Below the pieces are notes generated by a model that saw only the letters and a list, made by a program, of their open reading frames with translations, made no database searches and was not told the origin of the DNA. From positions 1-64,000 of the forward strand of contig JAFZNE010000092.1 in NCBI GenBank assembly GCA_017553035.1: a stretch of DNA of 64,000 bases, in the 5' to 3' direction. This document shows positions 42,096 through 51,589 of this stretch, in pieces; position 1 is the first letter of the stretch; each line of letters opens with the position of its first letter. Source of the stretch: Lachnospiraceae bacterium (GTDB lineage: Bacteria > Bacillota > Clostridia > Lachnospirales > Lachnospiraceae). A program made the position numbers and the translations under genes.

Positions 42096-42872
42096 TCACC
42101 CGTTTCTTTTTGCTTTCAATTTGACTACGGCGTGGTATATCGCATATACTCCCATTTCCACAGCGAAGAAAAGCGCTATATTCAGGAAAGGCATAATATA
42201 CGATGCTGCATTTTTATCAAACAGCCCGAACGGATCCTCTACTACAAAGAACCAGTTGAAGAAATGCGAATAATCTCCCGCAGCACCGTTATACAGAATA
42301 TTTCCGATCAGTGCCCAGATCGTCATTCCCACAAGGACCACAAGGTTTCTGTGACATTTTTTCCATTCGAGTCCATCACCCTCATAAACCAGAGCAAGCA
42401 ACCCAAACACCGTCATCACACCATGGAAAGACAATGTTTGAATTACCCTGTAAGTTACCGGCGCCACAGCATGCCACATAACACCCGCAGGATAGATCAG
42501 ATAAACAAAATTCGAAACAAGTCCCAGCAACGCAAAATGTATCTTGTACTTTTCCAGGAATTTCACTCTCCTGCTCAGAAAACACATTACGCACATTGCG
42601 GTGCAGGCATGAAAAGGAAGCTTCTCGATATCAATATACCCATACGCGAACGGCATCATAAAAAAGTCCAGAATGTACATTGCGAATGCGATATTGATAA
42701 ACGCATTCACTGTCCTGGTTTTGGTCTCCGCGCTTTTTTTCGACGTCGCCATATGAACAATAAAGAAAAGCGCTATAAAAAAAAGAATGTAGCAAATATG
42801 GCTCACCCCGAAGCAGGTGAATAACACATCACCTTTTCTGTCCGCAAAAATCGCATGAACCTTTGAATACAT
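42096..42872 (-). CDS. YwaF/TIGR02206 family membrane protein
   Basis: A 258-residue integral membrane protein with about seven hydrophobic segments (first at ~22-42, last at ~228-248). It matches the TIGR02206/YwaF family: LPFHACTAMCVMCF near 85-98, a conserved His-rich second half (SFHGVM), and a C-terminal amphipathic helix. No function is known. It lies 74 bp upstream of the lipase gene in the same orientation. Confidence 0.8.
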   Translation of the reverse strand: MYSKVHAIFADRKGDVLFTCFGVSHICYILFFIALFFIVHMATSKKSAETKTRTVNAFINIAFAMYILDFFMMPFAYGYIDIEKLPFHACTAMCVMCFLSRRVKFLEKYKIHFALLGLVSNFVYLIYPAGVMWHAVAPVTYRVIQTLSFHGVMTVFGLLALVYEGDGLEWKKCHRNLVVLVGMTIWALIGNILYNGAAGDYSHFFNWFFVVEDPFGLFDKNAASYIMPFLNIALFFAVEMGVYAIYHAVVKLKAKRNG

Positions 42873-42970
42873 AGATCCGCACCCCTCCTACATTTATCCT
42901 CACAATACACCGGAAACTCATAGTAGTATTGTAAGTCAGGATATTAATAAAATCAAGGCATTAAGGAACT

Positions 42971-43002
42971 AAAAACCGACCGGAGCGTCAGCCCCGGCCG
43001 GC
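42971..43002 (-). terminator. Terminator of the VWA surface-protein gene
   Basis: Minus-strand stem GCCGGCCGGGGC/GCTCCGGTCGG with loop TGAC, followed by TTTTTAG. It is 42 bp after the stop codon at 43044. Confidence 0.85.
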
Positions 43003-43043
43003 TAAATTATCTGTTATTCAATTGTGCATTGAGTGCTACTCAA

Positions 43044-45761
43044 TTACATCTCTTCCTCACGGCGACGGATCTTAACGATCATTGCTCCGCCAAGGATGAT
43101 GCAAGCTGCACCGATTCCAAAGAATACTGCTACGGGAGCGGTACCGGTCTGAGGAAGTCCTTCGGGAACGTCGGGAAGTTCAACTTCGATATCATCGGGT
43201 GTTCCTTCGGGTGTCTCAGGCTCTGCAGGGATCTCGATCTCTTCGGGCTCGCCTTCAGGAGTCTCAGGGATTTCAACTTCTACATTCTCAGGTACTTCGG
43301 GAGCTTCCTCAATCTCTTCGGGAACCTGTGTAGGCTCGGGAGTAGGATCAGCTGTAGGTACAGGAGTAGGATCAGCTGTAGGTACAGGAGTAGGATCAGC
43401 TACGTAGTAGATGATAGGAGGATCATTCTTCTTCTGCTCAGGAGTAGGAGTAGGATCTTCTTCCTTCTCAATAGGAGTAGCATCAAATACTGCGTAGTAA
43501 GTTAAATCTGCTTCTTCAAACTTATCAGCAACCTTTTCTACAACTTCCTTTCCTTCAAGTTTCCACCCCTTGAAGCTATAGGTTTTTTCAGCATCTGCTT
43601 CCTTAGTAGGATCAACGGGCTTCTCAATAAGTGTTCCAACTGTTGCCGTCTTGTTATAAACTTCATTGCCCTCCACAATGAACTTGACTGTAGAGGTCTT
43701 CTTATCATATGATACTACCCAAGTATTGGTCTTCTCATTGTACTCTACAACTGCTTCCTTGTAATCATCGTCAACATACTTCTTATCAAGTTCTGAAACC
43801 TTCTTGATCTCTGTGAGCTTAAACGGTTCCTCACCCTCAAGTGTTACATAATTCTCGGTGCTTACTGTTTCTCCGTCTACTTTGTAGATTACTGTAGCCT
43901 GAATCTTATCCTTTGCTACATAGTATACATTATAGGTATTTCCATCTTTCTGAACGTCTGCTTCTTTATAATCCTTATCATTCTTGCCATCAACAAGCTC
44001 TGAAACCTTGAGTATTTCTTTCAGTTCATAAGTCTCATCCCAAGCTGTCTTGATATCATCAATGGTCTTAACTTCTTCGCCGTCGATATAGTAGATAACT
44101 TTCCAATCCTGGTCAGGTTTGCTGGTATATTTTACGGTCCAGGTATAAGGAGCGTCCTCAACAGGAGCAAGAATTTCTACTGTATATGCATCTTTATCAA
44201 CTTCTTCATATTCCGGAAGCTTATTAACAGCTTTTACATCTTCTTTCTTAAGTTCAATGTTCTCGCTGTCGCTGCCGTAAGTAATGGCAATTACTTCGTC
44301 AAAACCTGCAAATACTTCGTCTACATAGTATTCTGCCGACCAGTAAGTAGGATCAAGTTTGAAGTAAACATCGATCACATTTTCTTTTTCATTTACTTCT
44401 TGACCATCATAGTAATAATATTTGCTGTTGTAACCTGCAGCGGTAAGAACTGCGAAAGAGCTGTCTTCTGTTATTTTAGGCTGCTCACCAAAGAATGTAT
44501 AAGGATATTCTGTCTTAAAGATCTTATCATTCTCTTCTGAATCTTTAACTTCAACATAATAGTTTACAGTCCAGTATGTAACTGCTACATCTACATTAAG
44601 ATTGAAAAATTCAAGCGTTCTGTTATCTTCGTCAAATGTATATGTAAGAACAACACTTTTAATTGCGGGAACACTTATCTTTCCATCAACGATTCCATAC
44701 TGATTCTTAAGAGCTTCTGCGCCCTTCTGAACTACAAGCTTGGACTCAGGGAAGTTTCCGTTTGTGTCAGGAGTATATTCCTGAACCGAACTTCCATCTT
44801 CAAACAGGAAGTTTTCAGCTACAAGAGTAACTGTCATCTTAACATTTTCAGCATATGTGGTACTCTGAAGCGTACCCTCAACTGCTTCCTTTGCTTCCTG
44901 GAAGGCCTTCTCTAATTCAGAAGTTGCACCGGCGGCAGCTGTAAACGTATAATTGCTTCCAGATGCAATCTTTCCCAGAACATCATTGTTAGCTGCGCCA
45001 TAGCTGATGGTCATGATAGTAATGGCGTTCTTGATCGAATTCGCATAATTTACAGTACCATCAACATCGGAGTCAAAATCAGACTTACCGTCATCAGTAG
45101 TATCTTTTCCGGTGTTAGGCTTTCCGTCTGACATCAGAACGATGATCTTGTTGGTAACGCCGGAAGCGCTGTACATTGAAGCTGCTGTTTTCAGAGCATC
45201 CTGAGTCATTGTTCCGTTGTTCTGTTTGAATGCGCCATGATCTTCTTTGTTGTATTCAGTGTTGATAGCATTAACCAGAGCTGTCTTAGAGTCTGTAAGC
45301 TGTGAAACAACATTTACGCTCTTTCTGCCATTCGTATCTCCGTTAAAGGTAAGAACAGCAAGTTTAACTAAAGTAGCATTTTCTTTATTTGCTGAAAGTA
45401 AATCGGCAAAACCAACAGCGGCATTCTTGGCTGTGACGATATCTCTATCATTCATACTGTTCGACGTATCAATGATAAGGATGATCTCTGCTGTCTTTGC
45501 GTCCTGTGCCGGTGTACCTTCACTGTAGTTTCCCTTACCGGTATTGTCATAATTAAAAACTACATTTACATCCTTGGCACTGGTTTCCGAACTGGTAAGA
45601 GTGGCGCCGATCTTGAGATTGGCATCTTTGTCCTCTTTGTATTCCTGCGAGAACGGCTCTTCATCAGCCTTAACCCTATTGTTACTCAAATGCACCGATC
45701 CGATGATCAATGCTGCAACAAGCATGAAGCTTACTAACTTCTTCCATGTTGACTTTCTCAT
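43044..45761 (-). CDS. VWA-domain LPXTG cell-surface protein (adhesin/pilin-like)
   Basis: A 905-residue sortase substrate. Signal peptide ~1-32; a VWA domain at ~90-290 with intact MIDAS (Asp98, Ser100, Ser102 in DTSNS; SDGKPNTG further on). About four ~75-residue MucBP-like beta modules follow (each opening with an aromatic-rich strand such as YWSAEYYVDE or WKVIYYIDGE), then an InlB/Listeria-Bacteroides-type repeat (FKGWKLEG). The C-terminal region has PTPVPTAD repeats, an acidic Pro/Glu stalk, and LPQTG (869-873) plus a membrane helix and RRREEE. It resembles tip adhesins or spaA-like pilus components. AGGAGGAAG precedes the ATG. No sortase gene adjoins it. Confidence 0.93.
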   Translation of the reverse strand: MRKSTWKKLVSFMLVAALIIGSVHLSNNRVKADEEPFSQEYKEDKDANLKIGATLTSSETSAKDVNVVFNYDNTGKGNYSEGTPAQDAKTAEIILIIDTSNSMNDRDIVTAKNAAVGFADLLSANKENATLVKLAVLTFNGDTNGRKSVNVVSQLTDSKTALVNAINTEYNKEDHGAFKQNNGTMTQDALKTAASMYSASGVTNKIIVLMSDGKPNTGKDTTDDGKSDFDSDVDGTVNYANSIKNAITIMTISYGAANNDVLGKIASGSNYTFTAAAGATSELEKAFQEAKEAVEGTLQSTTYAENVKMTVTLVAENFLFEDGSSVQEYTPDTNGNFPESKLVVQKGAEALKNQYGIVDGKISVPAIKSVVLTYTFDEDNRTLEFFNLNVDVAVTYWTVNYYVEVKDSEENDKIFKTEYPYTFFGEQPKITEDSSFAVLTAAGYNSKYYYYDGQEVNEKENVIDVYFKLDPTYWSAEYYVDEVFAGFDEVIAITYGSDSENIELKKEDVKAVNKLPEYEEVDKDAYTVEILAPVEDAPYTWTVKYTSKPDQDWKVIYYIDGEEVKTIDDIKTAWDETYELKEILKVSELVDGKNDKDYKEADVQKDGNTYNVYYVAKDKIQATVIYKVDGETVSTENYVTLEGEEPFKLTEIKKVSELDKKYVDDDYKEAVVEYNEKTNTWVVSYDKKTSTVKFIVEGNEVYNKTATVGTLIEKPVDPTKEADAEKTYSFKGWKLEGKEVVEKVADKFEEADLTYYAVFDATPIEKEEDPTPTPEQKKNDPPIIYYVADPTPVPTADPTPVPTADPTPEPTQVPEEIEEAPEVPENVEVEIPETPEGEPEEIEIPAEPETPEGTPDDIEVELPDVPEGLPQTGTAPVAVFFGIGAACIILGGAMIVKIRRREEEM

Positions 45762-45850
45762 TTTTTCTTCCTCCTGAAAATAGAAAATGTAATTTTTGGT
45801 TTCCGCCTCATTGTATGAGTGAGGCTCCCATTTTCAGCCTCGCTTTTCGA

Positions 45851-46136
45851 TGTATCTCATTTCCCTCAGAAAGATATATCTGGCGAGCGGGGTTAACCTT
45901 GAACTGGTTATGAGTTTACAATACGAAAGATACATTTTGGATACATTTTGATACTTTTTTGTATTCTTTTTATGGATTTTTATCTTTTTTTCTTCACGAA
46001 AAACGAAAGCAAAAAAGCACCGAAATACGCTTGAAATCAAGGTTTCGGTGCTTTTTCATCAAAAAAGATACATACCGGATACAGAAAAGATACATTTATT
46101 TTGATACATTTTTTTGAAAAGGAATTTTTATGTATC
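45851..46136. repeat. Phased GATACA repeat array upstream of the surface-protein gene
   Basis: Exact GATACA occurs at 45929, 45940, 46067, 46078, 46089 and 46103 on the plus strand; TGTATC occurs at 45851 and 46131. Within both sub-clusters the spacing is 11 bp (45929/45940, with GATACT at 45950; 46067/46078/46089), about one helical turn. The 45762-46214 gap holds no credible gene. A separate run of ATTACACATTACACATTAC lies at 46162-46184. Confidence 0.7.
46011..46056. terminator. Bidirectional terminator before the surface-protein gene
   Basis: AAAAAGCACCGAAA (46012-46025) pairs with TTTCGGTGCTTTTT (46043-46056), extended by CTTGA/TCAAG. It would end the leftward pseudokinase-MutS-phosphatase transcript. 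It splits the GATACA array in two. Confidence 0.8.
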
Positions 46137-46214
46137 TTTCTGAATGTATTGTTTCTTCTTATTACATATTACACATTACACATTACTATTATTCTCAAGA
46201 TGTATTAGTATTTC

Positions 46215-46925
46215 TTATTTATCAAACTTCAATCTCTCTGTCTTCAGGTTCGGGATATGTCCCACATCATTGAACAGTTCCAGCCTCGGGATCACTTTCT
46301 TTCCCTCGTGCGCGTCGAAAACTATGGACGATACGGAGCAGACCGCGTAAGGCATTCCGCAGAATACGTAAGGAAGCGGGATATTCAGGACATGCGAGAA
46401 CATGATCGCACCGGATCCTCCGTGGGCAAACAGGGCGATCGTATCATTGCATACCTTGTTGCAGCAGTACAGGCCGTCCTTACGCTCCAATCCGAAATTA
46501 AGAAGGAACTTGTCGAATTCCGTCGAAATAATATCATAATAGCCGGTACAGATATTGTTGCTGAAGAGCTCATGCTTGTCCCATTCATAATTTCCTACAT
46601 ACTCGGGATGTTCGGTCAGCAGCTGATAAGAAAGCGTCCAGGGATGTCCGCCGAATTCAAGCTCCTTCCTGTCGTCGTTCTCGTCTTTACGTATTGTTCC
46701 CCAGTTGATCTCACGCATGAAATCAAGTATATTGACGTCCAGTCCGTGCACTCCGGCTGTATACGAAGCGGTCTCTCTTGCTCTTCCGAGCGGTGACGAA
46801 TATACAGCGGCGATAGGTTCGTTCCTGAGCCTTTCTGCGGTGCATTTTGCCTGTTCCACGCCGTTCGGGGTCAGACAATCGTTCTTGTAGTCCGGTTCAC
46901 CGTGTCTTACAAATATAAGTCTCAT
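46215..46925 (-). CDS. Histidine phosphatase family protein
   Basis: A 236-residue phosphoglycerate-mutase-like phosphatase. RHGEPDY (7-13) carries the phospho-His8; the second catalytic part is FAHGGSGAIMF (~166-176), and SSPLGRARETA (~43-53) holds the conserved Arg. The longer middle insert (~85-140) is unlike short CobC types; substrate unknown. It is the last gene of the operon after the MutS-like pair (26-bp gap), which may be significant or incidental. Confidence 0.9.
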   Translation of the reverse strand: MRLIFVRHGEPDYKNDCLTPNGVEQAKCTAERLRNEPIAAVYSSPLGRARETASYTAGVHGLDVNILDFMREINWGTIRKDENDDRKELEFGGHPWTLSYQLLTEHPEYVGNYEWDKHELFSNNICTGYYDIISTEFDKFLLNFGLERKDGLYCCNKVCNDTIALFAHGGSGAIMFSHVLNIPLPYVFCGMPYAVCSVSSIVFDAHEGKKVIPRLELFNDVGHIPNLKTERLKFDK

Positions 46926-46951
46926 GTAATTCCCCTCATGATTAATGTAGA

Positions 46952-48580
46952 TTACTGAATTTTAGTCCTCTCCACGATCTCATCGTACAGATCCAGTCCG
47001 AAGCTTGTCAGCTCGGGTTCATGGCGGATCATGCGGAATGTACGCGTTCCGTCCTCTTTTCTTTCGGCCGAAAGAAATTCCGCTATGGAATCCGGTCGTT
47101 CACGTGATTCTTCAAAAACACGCTTCGCAAATGAGAGTAGATGCGTTACCGTCAGTATCCTGACTCCCGCTTCATTCAACGCCTTGATGATATCGTAAGC
47201 TATTACGGAGCCCTCTTTCTCTGTAGTGGTCGCAAATGACTCATTGAGCAGCAACAGCGATCCGTCACCGATATGTTCCACGATCTTGTTCATGCGGTTC
47301 AGCTCCTCATCCAGCCTTCCGCTGTTCATCGCGCTGTCTTCCCTGCGCGTAAAATGTACGAATATCCTCGGAAATATCCCGCTGGCGTAGGACTGTGCCG
47401 TTACCATCAGGCCGCACTGCATCATTACCTGTGCGATTCCGATACTTCTGAGGAAAGTTGATTTGCCGCCCTGATTGGCGCCGGTTACGATCAGCAGGTC
47501 TTTTTGTCTGATCGAGCAGGTATTTCCGATCAATGTCGCACGCTGCTCGATGCCCATCACGAATTCCTTCAGGTCCTCAAATTCCAGATCGCGCCTGTCG
47601 CATACGGTCGGAAAGCACCAGCCTATCCCGAAGCGCTTCATCTGCCGTTCCAGCTGGACCGCGGCGAGATAAAATGCCGTCTGGGATTTTAATTTATCGA
47701 AGAAGCTGTCGAATTCCTCCATCATCCTCTTCAGCTCTTCAGCCAGATAACTGACGATCGTATATTCCAGCGTACGCGCCTGGTCATTGATCCTCGGGTC
47801 CTGTACGGTAGAGAAGGAATCCGGGATACGTGAATTCTTAAATTCCTGGAATTTATAACGGATACTGCCGGGATTGAAGAATTGCGAGTTCTGCGAAGAT
47901 ACTTCTTCGAGCTTGAGCGAACTGAATTTCAGACCGTCTTCGAGTCCGCATTCCAGCACGATCCTCGGACGGATCACCATAGTCCGCAGTTCATTGGACT
48001 GATCGATCCTTTCCGTATAAAAGGAGATATCCCCGAGAACTTTCCTTATATATTCTTCCCGTTCGTCGGAAAATGACGCATTCAGATTCTCCCTGAACGC
48101 CCTCAGTCCCTTCGATCTTATATCTTCCGCGGCTCTCATCATCTCTTTGATCTTCGAAAGAGACTCACAGATAAGCGTGAGCATTTTGATATCCGTTGTA
48201 AGCTTGACCACAGGATTGCTCTGCTGCGCTTTCTCGCCGGGTCCTACTCCCAGCTTTGTGCGCTCGTTTATAAACTCACTGCCGGTCATATACAGCCCGC
48301 GGATCAGATCCTCATTTTCGATACTGTCCCGGACTATCTGCTGGCGAAACACTATCTCTTCTTTGGAAACGAGCGGGGTCATCATGACATTTTTAAGGGT
48401 TTCCGAAAGATAAGGATCCTGTTTGTCCAGGCTCTTGACTTCGCCCTTTTCGTAAACGATCTTCTTGGAAGCGGCAAGGAACAGTGCCTTCAGCCCGAGA
48501 TCATTTATGATGCTCGCAGGATCATAATATTTATCTTCTTTTGCCCATTCCCGGTCTTCATATAATAAACATACCTTCAT
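46952..48580 (-). CDS. MutS-related ATPase, second of a pair
   Basis: A 542-residue protein with a C-terminal MutS-family ATPase. Walker A is GANQGGKST (~370-378) and Walker B LLLLNES (~442-448), followed by the ATTTEKEG loop and a TVTHLL motif. The N-terminal ~340 residues are helical, like the MutS lever/clamp region. Mismatch-binding domain I and its Phe-x-Glu motif are absent, as are the KOW and Smr parts of MutS2. It overlaps the partner gene at 48577-50100 by 4 bp (ATGA), which implies coupled translation and probably a heterodimer. The substrate and pathway are unknown. Confidence 0.85.
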   Translation of the reverse strand: MKVCLLYEDREWAKEDKYYDPASIINDLGLKALFLAASKKIVYEKGEVKSLDKQDPYLSETLKNVMMTPLVSKEEIVFRQQIVRDSIENEDLIRGLYMTGSEFINERTKLGVGPGEKAQQSNPVVKLTTDIKMLTLICESLSKIKEMMRAAEDIRSKGLRAFRENLNASFSDEREEYIRKVLGDISFYTERIDQSNELRTMVIRPRIVLECGLEDGLKFSSLKLEEVSSQNSQFFNPGSIRYKFQEFKNSRIPDSFSTVQDPRINDQARTLEYTIVSYLAEELKRMMEEFDSFFDKLKSQTAFYLAAVQLERQMKRFGIGWCFPTVCDRRDLEFEDLKEFVMGIEQRATLIGNTCSIRQKDLLIVTGANQGGKSTFLRSIGIAQVMMQCGLMVTAQSYASGIFPRIFVHFTRREDSAMNSGRLDEELNRMNKIVEHIGDGSLLLLNESFATTTEKEGSVIAYDIIKALNEAGVRILTVTHLLSFAKRVFEESRERPDSIAEFLSAERKEDGTRTFRMIRHEPELTSFGLDLYDEIVERTKIQ

Positions 48581-50100
48581 AACAGACGCTCCTTCAGCTG
48601 GTCGTATGTGAGTTTATATTTATTGACCACATTCTCGGCACAGGCAGTGTCTTCCGCTTCGCCCCGAAGTATCCTGAAAGTCTGTACTCTCCGGTCATCG
48701 AGCATCGCCCGAAGGCTCACCACTCCTCCTTTAACCTCGGCAAGTTCCTTCAAATGTGTTACATATATTCCCATACAATCAAGCCCGATAAAATGCGAAA
48801 GTACTTTCTTTCCCATAATCTGGGCGTCATAGGTTGCCGCAGTCGTAAACAGCTCATTGATGATCACAAATGTTCCTTTTTTGAACTCGTCCATCATCGG
48901 AGCCAGTCTTATGAGCTCTTCCTTGAGCTTTCCGCGTCCGGTTTCAACGCTTTCCTCCACGGAAAAATGCGTCTGTATATCGGGAAAATGAGGCACTTTC
49001 GCCGAGCGGGCCGGCACATCGAGTCCCATTTTCGTAAAATATACCAGTTGTCCTAGACTTCTCGCAAATGTAGTCTTTCCGCCCTGATTCGGTCCGGTGA
49101 GTACAAAAAAGCTCTCGCCTTCATCATAATAAAAATCATTCGGGACTACTTCTTTGCCTGTATCAAGCGAAGTAAGAGCGAGGGCCAGATCATACAGGCC
49201 CTCGGCCTCCATGCGTCTCATTCCGGGCGGTTCCGGTGTTGCAAACCGGAAGCCCGCTTTTTCCATATCATATGTCAGCGTGCGGAACGACAGATAGAAG
49301 ATGATCTCCTGTTCAAATCGTTTCAGCACCGGTTTTTCGTAATCGGCAATACTGTCGGCAGTATTTTTCAGATCACGGAAAAAGTCTTCGTTCTTGTCGA
49401 TCAGGATCTCGAGGCACGCTCTTTCAAGCTCCGTAAGCGATGGTTCCGTCCGGAAAGGATTGAGAAAAGGCTTGACCCCTTTACCACCCTTGCTTTTAAG
49501 CATCTCGGAATATTGTCCTTCTCCGGGTATCGTGCCAAGCGCCACGCTGATCCGGTCCTTGTCATAAGTTATCACAAACCGCAGCTCTCTCATCTGTTTG
49601 ATAAGAGCCTGTGTTTTCTCCAGGATCTTCCCGTAATCGCTGTCCATGATACCGCGAAGGATCCGGGTGAACCGCTGCATTCCCTGAGAAGTCAATTCAG
49701 CCTGCTCAAGTTCCCTGACAAGCTCGTCATAAGCGCTGCAATATGCCCCGACTTCCCTGACCGTCCATACTGCTTTCTGTATATGAGCCTGAACCTTCTC
49801 TCCTGCCTCGCGCAAGGTTTCAACCTCAGCCAGTTTCGAGATAAACGTCATAAGAGCCTGATATACCGCATCCTGCTTGATATCGCCGTATACTGCCCGC
49901 CGGTAGGCTTCTTCTTCCTGCGTCGCGGGCACATACAGATAAAGCTTTCTGACATCTTTTCCCCATTTCTTAGCCAGTTTGTCAATCACCTGCAGCAGGT
50001 TAAGATCCTGGAAAAATGAAGCAATTCCATCCGCGTCATGCTTTTCGGCGGACAGGTTTAAAATACTGAATTCTTCAGTTTTACCCTCAAAATGTTCCAA
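48577..50100 (-). CDS. MutS-related ATPase, first of a pair
   Basis: A 507-residue MutS-like protein, shorter and distinct from its partner. The helical N-terminal region spans ~1-320. Walker A is GPNQGGKTTF (~333-342), Walker B VIINELFTTA (~400-409), and IYVTHLKELAEVKGG follows (~430-444). It lacks the mismatch-recognition, connector, KOW and Smr domains. Pairs of such ATPases occur in Lachnospiraceae with no assigned role (family knowledge). It is 32 bp after the M18 aminopeptidase gene. Confidence 0.85.
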   Translation of the reverse strand: MEHFEGKTEEFSILNLSAEKHDADGIASFFQDLNLLQVIDKLAKKWGKDVRKLYLYVPATQEEEAYRRAVYGDIKQDAVYQALMTFISKLAEVETLREAGEKVQAHIQKAVWTVREVGAYCSAYDELVRELEQAELTSQGMQRFTRILRGIMDSDYGKILEKTQALIKQMRELRFVITYDKDRISVALGTIPGEGQYSEMLKSKGGKGVKPFLNPFRTEPSLTELERACLEILIDKNEDFFRDLKNTADSIADYEKPVLKRFEQEIIFYLSFRTLTYDMEKAGFRFATPEPPGMRRMEAEGLYDLALALTSLDTGKEVVPNDFYYDEGESFFVLTGPNQGGKTTFARSLGQLVYFTKMGLDVPARSAKVPHFPDIQTHFSVEESVETGRGKLKEELIRLAPMMDEFKKGTFVIINELFTTAATYDAQIMGKKVLSHFIGLDCMGIYVTHLKELAEVKGGVVSLRAMLDDRRVQTFRILRGEAEDTACAENVVNKYKLTYDQLKERLL

Positions 50101-50132
50101 GCATTACCTCCCATAAGCTTAAAACAATGCCA

Positions 50133-51563
50133 TCACAGTTCCTTCAGGAATGCTTCGTATCCCTTCTCGGTCTCGTAAATATCGATCTTGCTTGAGATTT
50201 CCCAAGGTGCGTGCATGTTGTGAAGAGCCACGCCGCTGTCGATAACTTCCATATTATATTTGGCCATGATATAAGCGATGGTTCCTCCGCCGCCCTGATC
50301 TACCTTACCGAGCTCGGAGAACTGATAGCTTACCTTATGCTTTTCAAGGGCCGCACGAAGTTTCGCGATAAATTCGGGATTCGCATCATTAGAGCCAGAC
50401 TTGCCGCGGGAACCGGTAAACTTGTTGAATCCCATTCCCTTGCCCATATATGCGCAGTTCTTCTTCTCCATTACCGAAGGATAGTTGGGATCATATGCGG
50501 CACCGACATCCGATGACAGCATGTGTGAATTGGCGAGCGCCCTGCGAACCTTCAGCTCACTGTAATCACCCATTTTCTCCATCAGTTCGGCTACCATGTT
50601 TTCAAAGAACAGCGAATGCATACCGGTCGCGCCGACGCTTCCGATCTCCTCCTTGTCAACAAGGATGCAGACACCGGTCCTGTCAATGGCCTTGGTATTG
50701 AAAAGCGCCTTGGCAGAGGTGAATGCACAGATCCTGTCATCCTGTCCGTAGCCCATTACCATGCTGCGGTCAAGTCCGTAATCGCGTGCGGGGCCCGCGG
50801 GAACTACCTCGAGTTCGGCCGACATGAAGTCGTCCTCTTCGATCTTGTATTTATCCTTCAGAAGCTTCAAAATGTTGGCTTTAACAGCTTCCTTATCCTC
50901 GTCCTTCAACGGTCTGCTGCCTACGGTAACATTGAGGTCTTCGCCCTCGATCACCTTGGAAGCGTCCTTCTTCATCTGATCCTGTGAAAGATGGATGAGC
51001 AGATCGGAAATACCTACTACGGGATCCTTCGGATCTTCGCCGATAACGATATCAACGGTCGTTCCGTCTTTTTTGCAGACTACGCCATGGATCGCAAGCG
51101 GGATGGTAACCCACTGGTACTTCTTGATGCCGCCGTAATAGTGCGTTTCAAGCATCGCAAATTCGGTATCTTCATATAAAGGATTCTGCTTGATGTCGAT
51201 CCTGGGAGAATCGATATGTGCGCCGAGGATCTTCATGCCTTCTTCAAGCGGTCTGGTCCCGACTACAAACAAAGCGATCGCCTTGCCTTTATTAACGCTG
51301 TATACCTTATCTCCGGCCTTAACCTTTTTTAGCTTGTCGAGATTCTTGTAACCGGCTGCTTCTGCCTGGCGTACGATCTCCTTTACGCATTCTCTCTCGG
51401 TCTTGCATACGGAAATGAAATCCTTGTACTCCTCGCAAAGTGCCTCTGCCTGTTTCAGTTCTCTGTCCGAATACTTGAGCCAGGCATTTTTCTTTGCCGT
51501 ATCTTCTTTCTTCTTGCTGCTCTTAGCTGCAGCGAGCTTTTTTGCTGTTGTTTTTGTTGCCAT
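50133..51563 (-). CDS. M18 family aminopeptidase (probable aminopeptidase 1)
   Basis: A 476-residue cytoplasmic metallo-aminopeptidase that trims N-terminal residues from peptides. Zinc-binding motifs: GAHIDSPRIDI (~115-125), DDRICAF (~276-282), DKEEIGSVGATGM (~302-314) and a C-terminal ALHNMHAPWE (~447-456). The basic Ala/Lys-rich N-terminus (~1-25) is a common low-complexity extension. Length is usual for bacterial M18. AGGAAGGA precedes the ATG. It sits between the degenerate kinase gene (26-bp gap) and the MutS-like pair. Confidence 0.93.
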   Translation of the reverse strand: MATKTTAKKLAAAKSSKKKEDTAKKNAWLKYSDRELKQAEALCEEYKDFISVCKTERECVKEIVRQAEAAGYKNLDKLKKVKAGDKVYSVNKGKAIALFVVGTRPLEEGMKILGAHIDSPRIDIKQNPLYEDTEFAMLETHYYGGIKKYQWVTIPLAIHGVVCKKDGTTVDIVIGEDPKDPVVGISDLLIHLSQDQMKKDASKVIEGEDLNVTVGSRPLKDEDKEAVKANILKLLKDKYKIEEDDFMSAELEVVPAGPARDYGLDRSMVMGYGQDDRICAFTSAKALFNTKAIDRTGVCILVDKEEIGSVGATGMHSLFFENMVAELMEKMGDYSELKVRRALANSHMLSSDVGAAYDPNYPSVMEKKNCAYMGKGMGFNKFTGSRGKSGSNDANPEFIAKLRAALEKHKVSYQFSELGKVDQGGGGTIAYIMAKYNMEVIDSGVALHNMHAPWEISSKIDIYETEKGYEAFLKEL

Positions 51564-51589
51564 TGATATATCCTTCCTTTCATCTTTAT

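Noticed and set aside
43330..43410. Tandem ~24-bp repeats that could suggest a CRISPR or minisatellite
   Set aside because: They encode the PTPVPTAD stalk of the LPQTG protein in frame; there are no unique spacers and no cas genes.
45834..46040. 68-codon open frame on the minus strand upstream of the adhesin gene
   Set aside because: It starts inside a terminator stem, has no ribosome site and a composition (Lys/Phe/Ile) set by AT-rich intergenic DNA.
46162..46184. ATTACACATTACACATTAC run as a functional element
   Set aside because: Only about two and a half copies of a simple 8-bp repeat after the phosphatase gene; slippage is enough to explain it.
46952..50100. Canonical mutS/mutL mismatch repair
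   Set aside because: No domain I, no Phe-x-Glu motif, no mutL nearby; both proteins are far shorter than MutS (~860 residues).
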